NCBI GenBank assembly: GCA_902805805.1
Contig: CADCUE010000307.1
Location: 1-20,833 of the forward strand
Direction: 5' to 3'
Source of the DNA: an uncultured Frankineae bacterium
GTDB lineage: Bacteria > Actinomycetota > Actinomycetes > Mycobacteriales > SCTD01
DNA length: 20,833 nucleotides
The notes below the pieces were generated by a model, which saw only the letters and a list, made by a program, of their open reading frames with translations, did not search any database and had not been told where the DNA came from. Shown piece after piece: positions 1-6,913 of the stretch (within the stretch, counting starts at the first letter, position 1; every line of letters starts with the position of its first letter). The translations under genes and the position numbers were made by a program.

Positions 1-69
1 CCGCACGACCTGACCGACAGCGGCCCCACCGACCCGGAGCAGCCGCCCCGGTCGCCGTCCGGCACGTAG
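1..69 (+). CDS. Possible 3' end of a truncated gene
   Basis: Reading frame 1 is open from the window edge to a TAG at 67-69 and encodes 22 residues, polar and proline-rich, ending in PSGT. A hydrophilic proline-rich tail is a common C-terminus in GC-rich actinobacteria, but the stretch is too short for a family call. An ordinary open frame would look the same, so this is only a candidate. Nothing else coding is evident before 232. Confidence 0.25.
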   Translation, partial: PHDLTDSGPTDPEQPPRSPSGT

Positions 70-173
70 GCCGCGCCCGGCGGCGTCGACGCGGCCGTGG
101 TGGCCGGACGCCATGCCGTCCACCTCGAGGCGCACACCGCCTGCGGACGCCGTCGGCGAGCCCCTGGACCGAG

Positions 174-193
174 GTGGACGGTCGTCCGTCCGC
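174..193. terminator. Candidate hairpin terminator 3' of the acyltransferase
   Basis: GGACGG at 176-181 and CCGTCC at 186-191 form a perfect 6-bp stem with the 4-nt loop TCGT, extendable by a T-G and a G-C pair to 174-193. It lies about 40 bp beyond the stop codon of the minus-strand acyltransferase gene. There is no T tract, which is common for terminators in high-GC actinobacteria, so the call rests on stem and position only. Confidence 0.35.
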
Positions 194-231
194 CCTGCCG
201 GGTCAGCTCGAGGGAGCGGCACCCGGGAGGG

Positions 232-1668
232 TCAGGCGGCGACCAGCGCCCGGAGGGTGGCCAGCTCGTCGGCGAGGCCGCCGGCCAGCCGGTCGAGGTC
301 GGGCACGAGCTCGCGGTCGGCGATGAGCCCGAAGTGCATGCCGTCGTCGTAGGACATGACCGTGACGTTGAGCCCCTGGCCGTCGGCGATGGCCGACAGG
401 GGGTAGTAGGCCATCAGGCGCGCCCCGCCGTAGTACAGCGGCACGCTGGGCCCGGGCACGTTCGAGACGATGAGGTTGAACGGGCTGAGCCACTCGACGA
501 GCCGCAGCCGTGCCGCGAGCCGCGCGGCCTGGCCCGCGAGAGCCGGTGCGGCGAACTGCGTGACGTCGGACAGCAGGTCGGCGGGCAGGGCGCCGTGCTG
601 GTCCTTGGCCGCCGCCATCGCCTCGGAGGCGTGGCGCAGCCGCGCGGCCGGGTCCGCCAGGTGGGTCCCGAGCGGCGCCATCATCATCGACACCCGGTTG
701 CCGCCGGTGCCCTGCTGCTCCTGCGTGCGCACCGACACGGGGACGGCGGCGACGAGCGGGCCGTCGGGCAGGGCGGAGTGGTCGATCAGCCACCGGCGCA
801 GCGCCCCCGCCGTCACCGCCATGACGACGTCGTTGACCGTGCATCCCGCCGCCCGCTTGACCTGCTTGACGTCGGCCAGCGGCACGCTGCGGAACGCCCA
901 CCGCCGGTGCGGTGACACCGGCCGGTTGAACGGCGTGCGCGGAGCCCGCAGGCCGGACTGCTGCAGCACGGCGCTGCTCCCTCGTCGGGGCAGCACCCAG
1001 TCGACGACCGGCAGGCTGGGGCGGCCGGGGCTGCGCGCGAGCCCGGGCAGCGAGGCAGCCAGCGAGGCGGTGAGCCGGGCGGCGCGCAGCGGGTGACCGG
1101 CCAGCGACAGCACGCTGCGGGCCAGCAGCGGTACGGGTCCGGGCACGTCGTCGCACGTCCACGGCGGCACGTCGCCCAGCTCGCGGCCCTCCGGCGACAG
1201 GTCCAGGACCGCGCCGAGGATGTCGTTGCCCGACACGCCGTCGATCGCCGCGTGGTGCACCTTGGTGTAGACGGCGATCCGCCCGCCGGACAGACCGGAG
1301 ATCAGGTACAGCTCCCACAGGGGCCGGGACCGGTCCAGCGGACGGGAGTGCAGCCGTGCGGCCTGCTGCGCCAGCTGCCGGTCGTCACCGGGGGAGGGCA
1401 GGGCCAGCTCCCGCACGTGGAACTCGATGTCGAAGTCGGGGTCCTCGATCCAGTACGGCTGGTCGAAGCCGAAGGGCACCTCGACGAGGCGGCGCCGGAA
1501 CGGCGGCACGAGGTGCAGGCGCGTCGAGATCAGCGACTGCAGGCGCTCGAGGGTGAGCGGCTCGCGGCAGGTGGACGGGTCGAGGACGCAGACGCTGCCG
1601 ACGTGGCCGTAGACCGAGGAGGTCTCCATGGCCAGGAAGGCCGCGTCGAGTCCGGTCAGCTGGTGCAC
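232..1668 (-). CDS. WS/DGAT-type wax ester synthase / diacylglycerol acyltransferase
   Basis: Family enzymes transfer the acyl group of acyl-CoA to diacylglycerol (triacylglycerol) or to long-chain alcohols (wax esters), at the membrane or lipid-droplet surface. The 478-residue product has the usual family length. The catalytic motif HHAAIDG is at residues 138-144. N-terminal LTGLDAAFL (4-12), PLWELYLI (116-123), a central VNDVVMA segment and the C-terminal SNVPGP motif are all typical of the family. The start chosen is GTG 1668, because AGGAGG (1674-1679) sits 5 nt upstream and the protein then begins VHQLTGLD as in relatives. The open frame continues to 2091, but that part is arginine-rich out-of-frame sequence antisense to the CheR gene. 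It follows the che-like operon on the same strand after 110 bp, probably as a separate unit. Substrate preference (DAG or alcohol) cannot be read from sequence. Confidence 0.93.
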   Translation of the reverse strand: MHQLTGLDAAFLAMETSSVYGHVGSVCVLDPSTCREPLTLERLQSLISTRLHLVPPFRRRLVEVPFGFDQPYWIEDPDFDIEFHVRELALPSPGDDRQLAQQAARLHSRPLDRSRPLWELYLISGLSGGRIAVYTKVHHAAIDGVSGNDILGAVLDLSPEGRELGDVPPWTCDDVPGPVPLLARSVLSLAGHPLRAARLTASLAASLPGLARSPGRPSLPVVDWVLPRRGSSAVLQQSGLRAPRTPFNRPVSPHRRWAFRSVPLADVKQVKRAAGCTVNDVVMAVTAGALRRWLIDHSALPDGPLVAAVPVSVRTQEQQGTGGNRVSMMMAPLGTHLADPAARLRHASEAMAAAKDQHGALPADLLSDVTQFAAPALAGQAARLAARLRLVEWLSPFNLIVSNVPGPSVPLYYGGARLMAYYPLSAIADGQGLNVTVMSYDDGMHFGLIADRELVPDLDRLAGGLADELATLRALVAA

Positions 1669-1673
1669 GTGCT

Positions 1674-1679
1674 CCTCCT
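1674..1679 (-). promoter_or_regulatory. Shine-Dalgarno deciding the WS/DGAT start
   Basis: A full AGGAGG lies 5 nt upstream of GTG 1668 (minus strand). It selects this start over the much longer open frame that runs to 2091. Confidence 0.85.
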
Positions 1680-1724
1680 GCGGCTGCGGGTCGACGGGGT
1701 GCGCTTCGCGACGTCCGCCGTCGG

Positions 1725-1760
1725 GCGTGCCTCTCGTCGTGCACCGCAGGAGCGGCACGC
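1725..1760 (-). terminator. Candidate terminator after the che-like operon
   Basis: GCGTGCC (1725-1731) and GGCACGC (1754-1760) form a 7-bp inverted repeat with a 22-nt loop in the 110-bp gap between the CheR stop codon (1779) and the acyltransferase start (1668). The long loop and missing T tract keep confidence low. The gap holds no other feature I can see. Confidence 0.25.
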
Positions 1761-1778
1761 AAACGGCAGGTCCGCACG

Positions 1779-3653
1779 TCAGGCGGTCCGGTCGACGGCC
1801 TCGGTCCGGGCGTCGGGCGCACTGGGGGTGTCGGCGAGCGTGACGACGGCGCCCTGGACGGCGCCGCCGGAGCGCTGCAGCGGCGTGACCGTCAACCTCC
1901 GGCTCTGGGCGCGGCCGAAGCGGTCCACCAGCGCGATGTCGACCGGACCCGGTCGGGCGGCGTCCACCACGACTGCGCGCAGCACGGCGCGGACCTGCTC
2001 GCTCGGCAGGTGCAGGTCGAGCTCGAGCAGCCGCCGGCCCTCGGCCTCGAACGAGCGCAGACCGGTGAGCCGCTCCGCCCCGCCGTTCCACAGCTGCACG
2101 CGGTAGTCGGTGTCGACGACCACCACGGCGAGCTCGAGACCGGCCAGGATGCCGTGCAGGAAGCCGTTGACCCGGTCGACCTCCAGCGTGCGGTCGCGCA
2201 GCTCGTCGTTGAGGGTCTGCAGCTCCTCGTTGGTGCTCTGGAGCTCCTCGTTCATCGTCTCGAGCTCTTCGTTGGTGCTCTGGAGCTCCTCGTTGGTGGT
2301 CTCGAGCTCCTCGACCGCGCTCTGCAGCTCCTCGTTGGTCGTCTCGAGCTCCTCGCTCGAGCTCTGCAGCTCCTCGTAGGCCGTGGTGAGCTCGCCGTCG
2401 AGCTGACCCAGGCGCTGGCGCAGCTCGTGGCGGTCGGAGATGTCCTCGAAGACCAGGTGCACCCCCTGCGCCTCGTCGTTGACGGTCAGCGGCGCGATGC
2501 GGATGTCCCAGCGGCCCGCTTCGCCCTGCGTCGGTGCCCAGGCGACGTCGCGCAGCTCGACGGCCTGACCGCTGGCCTGGACGGCCGCCACCGAACCCCG
2601 GAGCTCGAGCGGCCGCTGCGAGAGCTGGAGGTCGCCGAACTGCCGCCCGACGTCCTCAGGGGTCAGGCGCAGGTCGCGCTGGGCCCGCGCGTTGAGCAGG
2701 ACGACGGTGCCGCCGGAGTCGAGCACCACCTGCGCGGCCGGCGCTGCCACGAACGCCGCCTCGGCGGCCCGGCGCAGCGTCGCGTCGCGGCCCTGCCCGC
2801 CGACGGCCAGCGCCGCCAGGCGCCCGGCGCCTGCCCGTGGCCGCGGGCGGAAGATGCGCTGGGGCAGGTTGACGGGGGTGAACAGCTGCGACTGCGTGAG
2901 CAGCATCTCCGCCTTGCCGAGCAGCAGCACACCGTGCTCGTGCAGGGCGAAGGCGAAGCGCTCGAGGACGCGCGTCTGCGTCTCCGCCGTGAAGTACATG
3001 AGCACGTTGCGGCAGGACAGCAGCACGACGCGGGAGATGGGCGCGTCCTGCAGCAGGTCGTGCCGGCCGAAGATGATCGACGTACGGAGGTCGGCGCGGA
3101 AGCGCAGCATCGTCCCGTCGGCCTCGAAGTAGGTGTCGCGCTGCGCCGGTGACAGCCCCTCGAGGGCCTCGGCGCTGTAGCGGCCGAGCCGGGCGACCGC
3201 GAGCGCCCGCTCGTCGATGTCGGTGGCGTAGATCTTGACCCGGCGCCGGTAGGCCTCGTCGCCGAGCAGCGAGTGCAGCAGCATCGCCAGGCTGTAGGCC
3301 TCCTCGCCGGTCGCGCACGCCGCGCTCCAGACGCGGATCGGCTCCGTGGGGTCGAGCCGGGACAGGGCCTCGGGCAGCAGGCTCTCGGCCAGCTCGGCCC
3401 AGGCGCCAGGATCGCGGAAGACGGCGGTCACGTTGATCAGGAGGACGTCGAGCAGGGCCGACAGCTCCGAGGGCTCCACCTGCAGCAGGTCGACGTAGTC
3501 CGCGTAGGTGTCCACACCGGCTGTGCGCATCCGCCGGTGGACCAGCCGGGTCAGGCTCGGCCTCTTGTAGCCCGTGAAGTCCGCTCCGCGCTGGTCGCGC
3601 AGGTAGACCAGCAGCGCCTCGAACTCGTCGTCGAGCAGGACGTCGTCGCGCAC
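1779..3653 (-). CDS. CheR-type methyltransferase with PAS domains and long coiled coil
   Basis: A 624-residue protein. Residues about 8-80 are the CheR N-terminal helical domain (DEFEALLVYL, ending VTAVFRDP). Residues 105-270 are the SAM-dependent methyltransferase domain, with VWSAACATGEEAYSLAM (SAM site, 108-124), TDID (145-148) and CRNVLMYF (214-221), which is near-identical to the canonical CheR motif. A PAS-like domain follows (about 295-405), then an uninterrupted coiled coil of EELxxxN heptads (about 410-495), then a second PAS domain (about 498-610). CheR enzymes methylate glutamates on receptors. Start GTG 3653 has GGAGGA 7 nt upstream. It is the last gene of the operon, 37 bp after cheB. 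No chemoreceptor is nearby, so the methyl acceptor is unknown; it may be a remote membrane sensor. Family assignment is firm; the non-chemotaxis role is inference. Confidence 0.92.
   Translation of the reverse strand: MRDDVLLDDEFEALLVYLRDQRGADFTGYKRPSLTRLVHRRMRTAGVDTYADYVDLLQVEPSELSALLDVLLINVTAVFRDPGAWAELAESLLPEALSRLDPTEPIRVWSAACATGEEAYSLAMLLHSLLGDEAYRRRVKIYATDIDERALAVARLGRYSAEALEGLSPAQRDTYFEADGTMLRFRADLRTSIIFGRHDLLQDAPISRVVLLSCRNVLMYFTAETQTRVLERFAFALHEHGVLLLGKAEMLLTQSQLFTPVNLPQRIFRPRPRAGAGRLAALAVGGQGRDATLRRAAEAAFVAAPAAQVVLDSGGTVVLLNARAQRDLRLTPEDVGRQFGDLQLSQRPLELRGSVAAVQASGQAVELRDVAWAPTQGEAGRWDIRIAPLTVNDEAQGVHLVFEDISDRHELRQRLGQLDGELTTAYEELQSSSEELETTNEELQSAVEELETTNEELQSTNEELETMNEELQSTNEELQTLNDELRDRTLEVDRVNGFLHGILAGLELAVVVVDTDYRVQLWNGGAERLTGLRSFEAEGRRLLELDLHLPSEQVRAVLRAVVVDAARPGPVDIALVDRFGRAQSRRLTVTPLQRSGGAVQGAVVTLADTPSAPDARTEAVDRTA
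2208..2375 (-). repeat. 21-bp tandem repeat encoding EEL heptads in CheR
   Basis: Eight consecutive 21-bp units encode heptads of the form EELQSTN or EELETTN (residues 427-482), followed by a partial ninth unit. On the plus strand the units read as alternating CTCGTTGGT and CTCGAGCTC-like segments. The protein pattern is a known signature of PAS-containing CheR and CheB-CheR proteins, where it forms the signalling helix between domains. The DNA similarity between units makes copy-number change by slippage possible in principle. Confidence 0.9.
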
Positions 3654-3660
3654 GTGCGGG

Positions 3661-3666
3661 TCCTCC
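3661..3666 (-). promoter_or_regulatory. Shine-Dalgarno deciding the CheR start
   Basis: GGAGGA lies 7 nt upstream of GTG 3653 on the minus strand. It rules out the longer open frame to 3752, which would overlap the CheB gene by 62 bp. Confidence 0.8.
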
Positions 3667-3690
3667 GGACCGTGAGGGGAGTGCGGGAGC

Positions 3691-4734
3691 CTACGGGCCG
3701 GCAGAGGTGGTCGGCAGCGTCGGCTGGTCGGCCTCCCGCCGCAGGACCGCACGCAGCAGCTCGGCGGAGCGGCTGGCGTCCTCGGCGCGGCCGACGAAGT
3801 GCTCCTGCGACCAGCCGCGTCCGGCGGTGGTGGCCATCTCGGCCAGGCGCCGGCTCATCTCGGCCCGCTCCTCGAGCACGCGCAGCGCCGTCCACAGCGC
3901 CTCCTCGACGTCGCCGTCCTGCTGGGCGACGAGGTTCTCGGCGCTCCACGCGTGCCCGGTGCGGCACCGGAAGCGCAGGACCGTCGAATCGGGGACGGTG
4001 TTGAGGACGCCGTGGCAGTCCGGGCAGCCGTACGGGGACGGCTCCCCGGTGGGGCTGCCGTCGGGCATCACCGGCGACCGGCCGAGCGCGCTCTCGAGCT
4101 CGGCGAGATCGCGCTGCCACTGCTGCTCGGAGACCACGGGCTCGGGTGGGGGGACCTCGTTCACGGCGCGGACCACGTCTTCGGCCAGGGCCCGCAGAGG
4201 GAGGCAGCGGGCGTCGGGGACGGCGCGCAGCGCCGCCGTGGGCATGGACGGGAAGTCCGCCTCGTCGGGGTCCTGGACGAGGCAGTGGCCGCCGTAGCGC
4301 TGGACGACGTGCAACCCGGCGGCTCCGTCGTCCAGCAGACCGGTCAGGACCGCCGCCACCACGCGCGTGCCGCGGGCCAGGGCCGCGGCCCGCAGCATGG
4401 CGTCGTGGGAGGGCCGGGAGCCGTTCTCCCGCGGCCCGCGGCCCAGCACGATGCGGTCCTCGACGACCAGCAGGTGGGCGTCCGGGTGCGCGACCACGAC
4501 CTCCCCGGGGACCAGCGCCATGCCGCTGCGCGCCTGCCGGACAGGCATCGGGCAGGTGCGCGCCAGGATGTCGGGCAGGTAGCTCCGGGCGCTGGCCGGC
4601 AGGTGCAGCGCGACGAGGACGGCGGCCGGCAGGTCGGCGGGCAGCCGGCTGGTCAGCGTCTTGAGGGCCTCGACACCACCGGCGGAGGCGCCGACGACCA
4701 CCAGGTCCCGCTGGACAGGAGCAGGCACGTCCAC
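3691..4734 (-). CDS. Receiver-less CheB methylesterase/deamidase with C-terminal zinc-knuckle-like domain
   Basis: CheB esterases remove methyl groups from receptor glutamates. The 347-residue product begins directly with the catalytic domain (about 9-192). The nucleophile is Ser17 in VGASAGG, with His44 (ALHLP) and Asp136 in LTGLLDDGAAG matching the S-H-D triad. The receiver domain normally fused in front is absent. A separate receiver-like protein is encoded just upstream instead. Residues 193-347 form an extra region containing CPDC (237-240) and CRTGH (257-261), a C2CH arrangement likely to bind zinc, followed by a helical tail. The start is GTG 4734; GTG 4728 is an alternative, and neither has a strong Shine-Dalgarno. 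It sits 35 bp after the receiver gene and 37 bp before CheR, so the three are almost certainly co-transcribed. The CheB assignment is firm; the partner is inferred. Confidence 0.92.
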   Translation of the reverse strand: MDVPAPVQRDLVVVGASAGGVEALKTLTSRLPADLPAAVLVALHLPASARSYLPDILARTCPMPVRQARSGMALVPGEVVVAHPDAHLLVVEDRIVLGRGPRENGSRPSHDAMLRAAALARGTRVVAAVLTGLLDDGAAGLHVVQRYGGHCLVQDPDEADFPSMPTAALRAVPDARCLPLRALAEDVVRAVNEVPPPEPVVSEQQWQRDLAELESALGRSPVMPDGSPTGEPSPYGCPDCHGVLNTVPDSTVLRFRCRTGHAWSAENLVAQQDGDVEEALWTALRVLEERAEMSRRLAEMATTAGRGWSQEHFVGRAEDASRSAELLRAVLRREADQPTLPTTSAGP

Positions 4735-4769
4735 GGCGCAGCTCTACCCCCGGCGGGTCCGCACACGCG

Positions 4770-5450
4770 TCACGCCGGCTGGTGGACGTCCTGCAGCAGC
4801 GATGCCAGGCCTCGGGCGACGTCCGTGGGCGGCACCCGACGCGTGTAGGCGCTGTGCGCGCCGGCGTCGAGCATCGCGGCGATCCGGTTGTCGTAGGCGA
4901 CCTGGGCGCCGATCCGCGTGTACGGGGCGAACGCGCGCACCTCGCGCACGACGTCCTCACCGCTCATCATCGGCAGGCTGTCCTCGACCAGCAGCAGGTC
5001 CGGCTGCTCGGCCACCACCGCTCCGACCGCCTCCGCGCCGTTGGTGAGGCTCGCCACGACCTCGATCGACTGGCGCTGCAGGTCGGCACGGACCTTGTCC
5101 ACGAACCACGCATTGCGGTGGACGAGGATCGCGCGGCGCGGTGACACCCGGTGGAGCAGCTCCGCGCTGACGCGCAGATGGGCCTCCGTGCGCGCGACGA
5201 TCGCCCGGTGCTCGGCGCGGATGACGTCGAGGCGCCGGGCCAGGTCCATCCGCGCCTCTCGGGAGGCTGCGGCGCGGTCCGCCGCGGACTGCGTCCCGCG
5301 GCGCGCCTCGTGCCAGCGGTCGATGGCCTCCAGCTGCTGGCGGGCCAGGTCGAGGTCACTGCGGCCGCGCCCGGTGCCGCTCGGGGCGGAGCCGGTGTCG
5401 GGCGACGGCTCGAGGGGTGCGGCGGGGGCGGGGTCGCGTCCTGGGACCAT
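4770..5450 (-). CDS. Coiled-coil protein with degenerate response-regulator receiver domain
   Basis: A 226-residue protein. A Pro/Gly-rich start (1-30) is followed by a charged helical coiled coil (about 33-103) and a receiver domain (about 107-223). The phospho-acceptor aspartate is kept (Asp157 in LLLVEDSLPMMSG). The acidic pair after the first beta strand is His-Arg (ILVHRN, 108-113), the switch Thr/Ser position is Ala/Gln, and the conserved lysine is Arg (YTRR). Magnesium binding and normal phosphorylation are therefore doubtful. The start is ATG 5450 with AGGAC 5 nt upstream; an in-frame TTG at 5510 would add 20 residues. It lies directly upstream of a CheB that lacks its own receiver and may supply the missing regulatory domain in trans (inference). 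No DNA-binding domain is present. The receiver fold is clear; the function is not known. Confidence 0.8.
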   Translation of the reverse strand: MVPGRDPAPAAPLEPSPDTGSAPSGTGRGRSDLDLARQQLEAIDRWHEARRGTQSAADRAAASREARMDLARRLDVIRAEHRAIVARTEAHLRVSAELLHRVSPRRAILVHRNAWFVDKVRADLQRQSIEVVASLTNGAEAVGAVVAEQPDLLLVEDSLPMMSGEDVVREVRAFAPYTRIGAQVAYDNRIAAMLDAGAHSAYTRRVPPTDVARGLASLLQDVHQPA

Positions 5451-5558
5451 GCGGCGTCCTGTCCGACGGGCCTGTGTGCAGGCGGCGGGGAGGGGCGGCT
5501 GCTGGCTCAACCGTCCATGAGACTAGGTGCCTGTCGCCCGGACCGCCAGCCCTGCCGA

Positions 5559-5795
5559 TCACGGCTCGGGAGGCGGTGGCTCCAGCCAGTCGGGCGGGTG
5601 CGGTGGCACCGGCGGTGCCGGTGACGGGTACCCGCGTGAGCGCAGCAGGCCCGCGGTGGCCCGGTCCGATCTCGCGGACGCGGCGGCTTCGATCTCACGC
5701 AGGCGCAGCCGCGACGCTCTCAGGCGCTGGCGCTGCTCGGCGACGGTGAGCCGCGCCCGCTCGAGCCGCTGCTGCAGGTCGGCGTCCTCCACCAC
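5559..5795 (-). CDS. Small coiled-coil protein with proline-rich tail (B)
   Basis: A 78-residue protein of no family I recognise. Residues 6-45 are a charged helix with the periodicity of a coiled coil (LQQRLERARL, then RLRASRLRLREIE). Residues 55-78 are strongly proline-rich and end PPPPEP. The start GTG 5795 has GGGGA nearby. It lies 25 bp after small protein A, with 108 bp to the receiver gene downstream, all on the minus strand, so co-transcription is likely. Its helix can be aligned with protein A over RLxxSRLxL (7 of 15 identities by eye). Coiled coils align easily, so homology is a hypothesis. It may be an adaptor for the Che-like module. Confidence 0.6.
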   Translation of the reverse strand: MVEDADLQQRLERARLTVAEQRQRLRASRLRLREIEAAASARSDRATAGLLRSRGYPSPAPPVPPHPPDWLEPPPPEP

Positions 5796-5820
5796 AGGGC
5801 TGTCCCCGGACGCCGGCGGG

Positions 5821-6012
5821 TCACACCGGAGGCGCCGGCGTCGAGGGCCGACGCAGTGTCGTCAGGGCCCGTGCCAGCAGCAGCCGGGACTCCGCCAGCC
5901 GGAGCTGGCTCTGTGCGGTGATGATGCGGTGCTCGGTCCGCATGCGGTCCACCTCGTCGAGGCGCAGCCGCGCCTGGCGGGTGAGCTCCCGTCGTTCGTC
6001 GGGGCTGCTCAT
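5821..6012 (-). CDS. Small coiled-coil protein (A), first gene of the che-like operon
   Basis: A 63-residue protein, almost wholly one amphipathic charged helix (residues 5-53), followed by a short tail ending PAPPV. It carries RTEHRIITA (25-33), which resembles RAEHRAIVA (78-86) in the coiled coil of the receiver protein encoded downstream: R-x-E-H-R-x-I-x-A, six identities in nine. The start ATG 6012 has GGAAGA close upstream. It is the first gene of the minus-strand operon and faces the divergent GAF-ANTAR gene across 138 bp. No known family is recognised. The shared motif suggests the two helices pair with the same partner or with each other (inference). Confidence 0.6.
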   Translation of the reverse strand: MSSPDERRELTRQARLRLDEVDRMRTEHRIITAQSQLRLAESRLLLARALTTLRRPSTPAPPV

Positions 6013-6150
6013 GGTCTTCCGCCGTCTGTGCCCGTCCGCTGTCGTCCTGGTCCACCAAGACCGCGTCCGGTCCGTCGAGCGTACGCCCGATCTGCCGATC
6101 GCGAGCGGCGACCTGGATCACGAGCGCGCGAGGTGGGGCAGTATCCCGAC
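6013..6150. promoter_or_regulatory. Divergent promoter region of che-like operon and GAF-ANTAR gene
   Basis: This 138-bp spacer separates two divergent starts and should hold promoters for both directions. I see no convincing -35/-10 pair. CCGATC occurs twice 8 bp apart (6088-6093 and 6096-6101, in CCGATCTGCCGATC), and GGTC-N6-GACC makes a small inverted repeat near 6050-6062. Either could be an operator. These are weak observations. Confidence 0.35.
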
Positions 6151-6846
6151 GTGGACATCTCCCGGGACGAGCTGGCGACGAGCCTGGCCGACTTCGCCCG
6201 GGAGCTGCAGCGCCAGAGCCGACCTGCGCAGGTGCTGGAGACGATCGTGCACGCAGCGCTGCGACTGGTGCCCGGCGCCGACGAGGGATCGGTGAGCCTC
6301 GTGCTGGCCCGCCGCAGAGTCGAGGCCCAGGCTGCCTCCAGCGACCTCCCGCGCGCCGTCGACGCGCTGCAGGAGGAGGTCGGTCAGGGACCGTGCCTGG
6401 ACGCCGTCTTCGAGCGGCACACGGTGTCGGTGCCCGACCTCGCGACCGAGACCCGGTGGCCGGAGTTCAGCCGGCGGGCGTATCGGCTGGGCGCGGGCAG
6501 CATGCTCTCCTTCCAGCTCTACGTCGAGGGGGACAACCTCGGGGCGCTGAACCTCTACGGGCGCCGGGCGGGGGCCTTCTCCGAGACGTCCGCAGCGGTG
6601 GGCGAGCTGTTCGCCTCGCACGCGGCGGTGGCCTACTCAGCGGCGCTGCGCGAGTCCGCCCTCGAACGCGCGCTGGCCTCGCGCCAGCTCGTCGGGCAGG
6701 CGCAGGGCATCCTCATGGAACGCGGGCGGCTGACCGCCGACCAGGCCTTCGCGCAGCTGACCCGCGCGAGCCAGGACCGCAACGTCAAGCTGCACGAGAT
6801 CGCCCGCCGGCTGGTCGAGACCGGCAACCTGCCTGCCGCCAGCTGA
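6151..6846 (+). CDS. GAF-ANTAR sensor/antiterminator protein
   Basis: A 231-residue protein. A GAF domain (about 20-165; VGQGPCLDAV at 78-87 and GALNLYGRRAGAFS at 131-144 are typical) is joined by a short helix to an ANTAR domain (about 171-223; LVGQAQGILMERGRLTADQAF and LHEIARRLV). ANTAR domains bind paired hexaloop RNA hairpins and prevent transcription termination; GAF domains bind small ligands or sense redox state. This architecture is very common in actinobacteria. The start chosen is GTG 6151, with AGGTGGGG 12 nt upstream; GTG 6133 is possible. The longer open frame to 5527 is out-of-frame sequence antisense to the small coiled-coil genes. It is divergent from the che-like operon and may respond to or control it. 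No hexaloop target was identified here. Confidence 0.92.
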   Translation: MDISRDELATSLADFARELQRQSRPAQVLETIVHAALRLVPGADEGSVSLVLARRRVEAQAASSDLPRAVDALQEEVGQGPCLDAVFERHTVSVPDLATETRWPEFSRRAYRLGAGSMLSFQLYVEGDNLGALNLYGRRAGAFSETSAAVGELFASHAAVAYSAALRESALERALASRQLVGQAQGILMERGRLTADQAFAQLTRASQDRNVKLHEIARRLVETGNLPAAS

Positions 6847-6913
6847 CCGGCCGGCGGGAGGTCGCCTCCGCGCGCAACCGCCCCGCTGCGCCGCCGCGCG
6901 AGGTCGCCCTGCG

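Noticed and set aside
1669..2091. Upstream extension of the WS/DGAT frame
   Set aside because: The extra residues are arginine/alanine-rich, antisense to CheR, and lack family similarity; a full AGGAGG precedes GTG 1668.
2208..2375. Regular short repeats as a possible CRISPR array
   Set aside because: Units are contiguous, 21 bp, in frame, and encode a coiled coil; there are no unique spacers.
2010..3152. Long plus-strand open frame opposite cheR
   Set aside because: It mirrors the minus-strand gene, with valine/leucine/glutamine strings from the antisense of the heptad repeat and no recognisable domain.
3551..4960. 469-codon minus frame across cheB
   Set aside because: Composition is Arg/Pro/Ala-rich, and the frame is offset from the clear CheB catalytic motifs.
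5527..6150. N-terminal extension of the GAF-ANTAR frame
   Set aside because: It is antisense to the two small coiled-coil genes, Arg/Ser-rich, and not part of GAF-ANTAR architecture.
6859..6908. AGGTCGCC present twice, 42 bp apart, after the GAF-ANTAR gene
   Set aside because: A short GC-rich octamer repeated once in a 67-bp convergent gap is easily chance, with no hairpin or other support.
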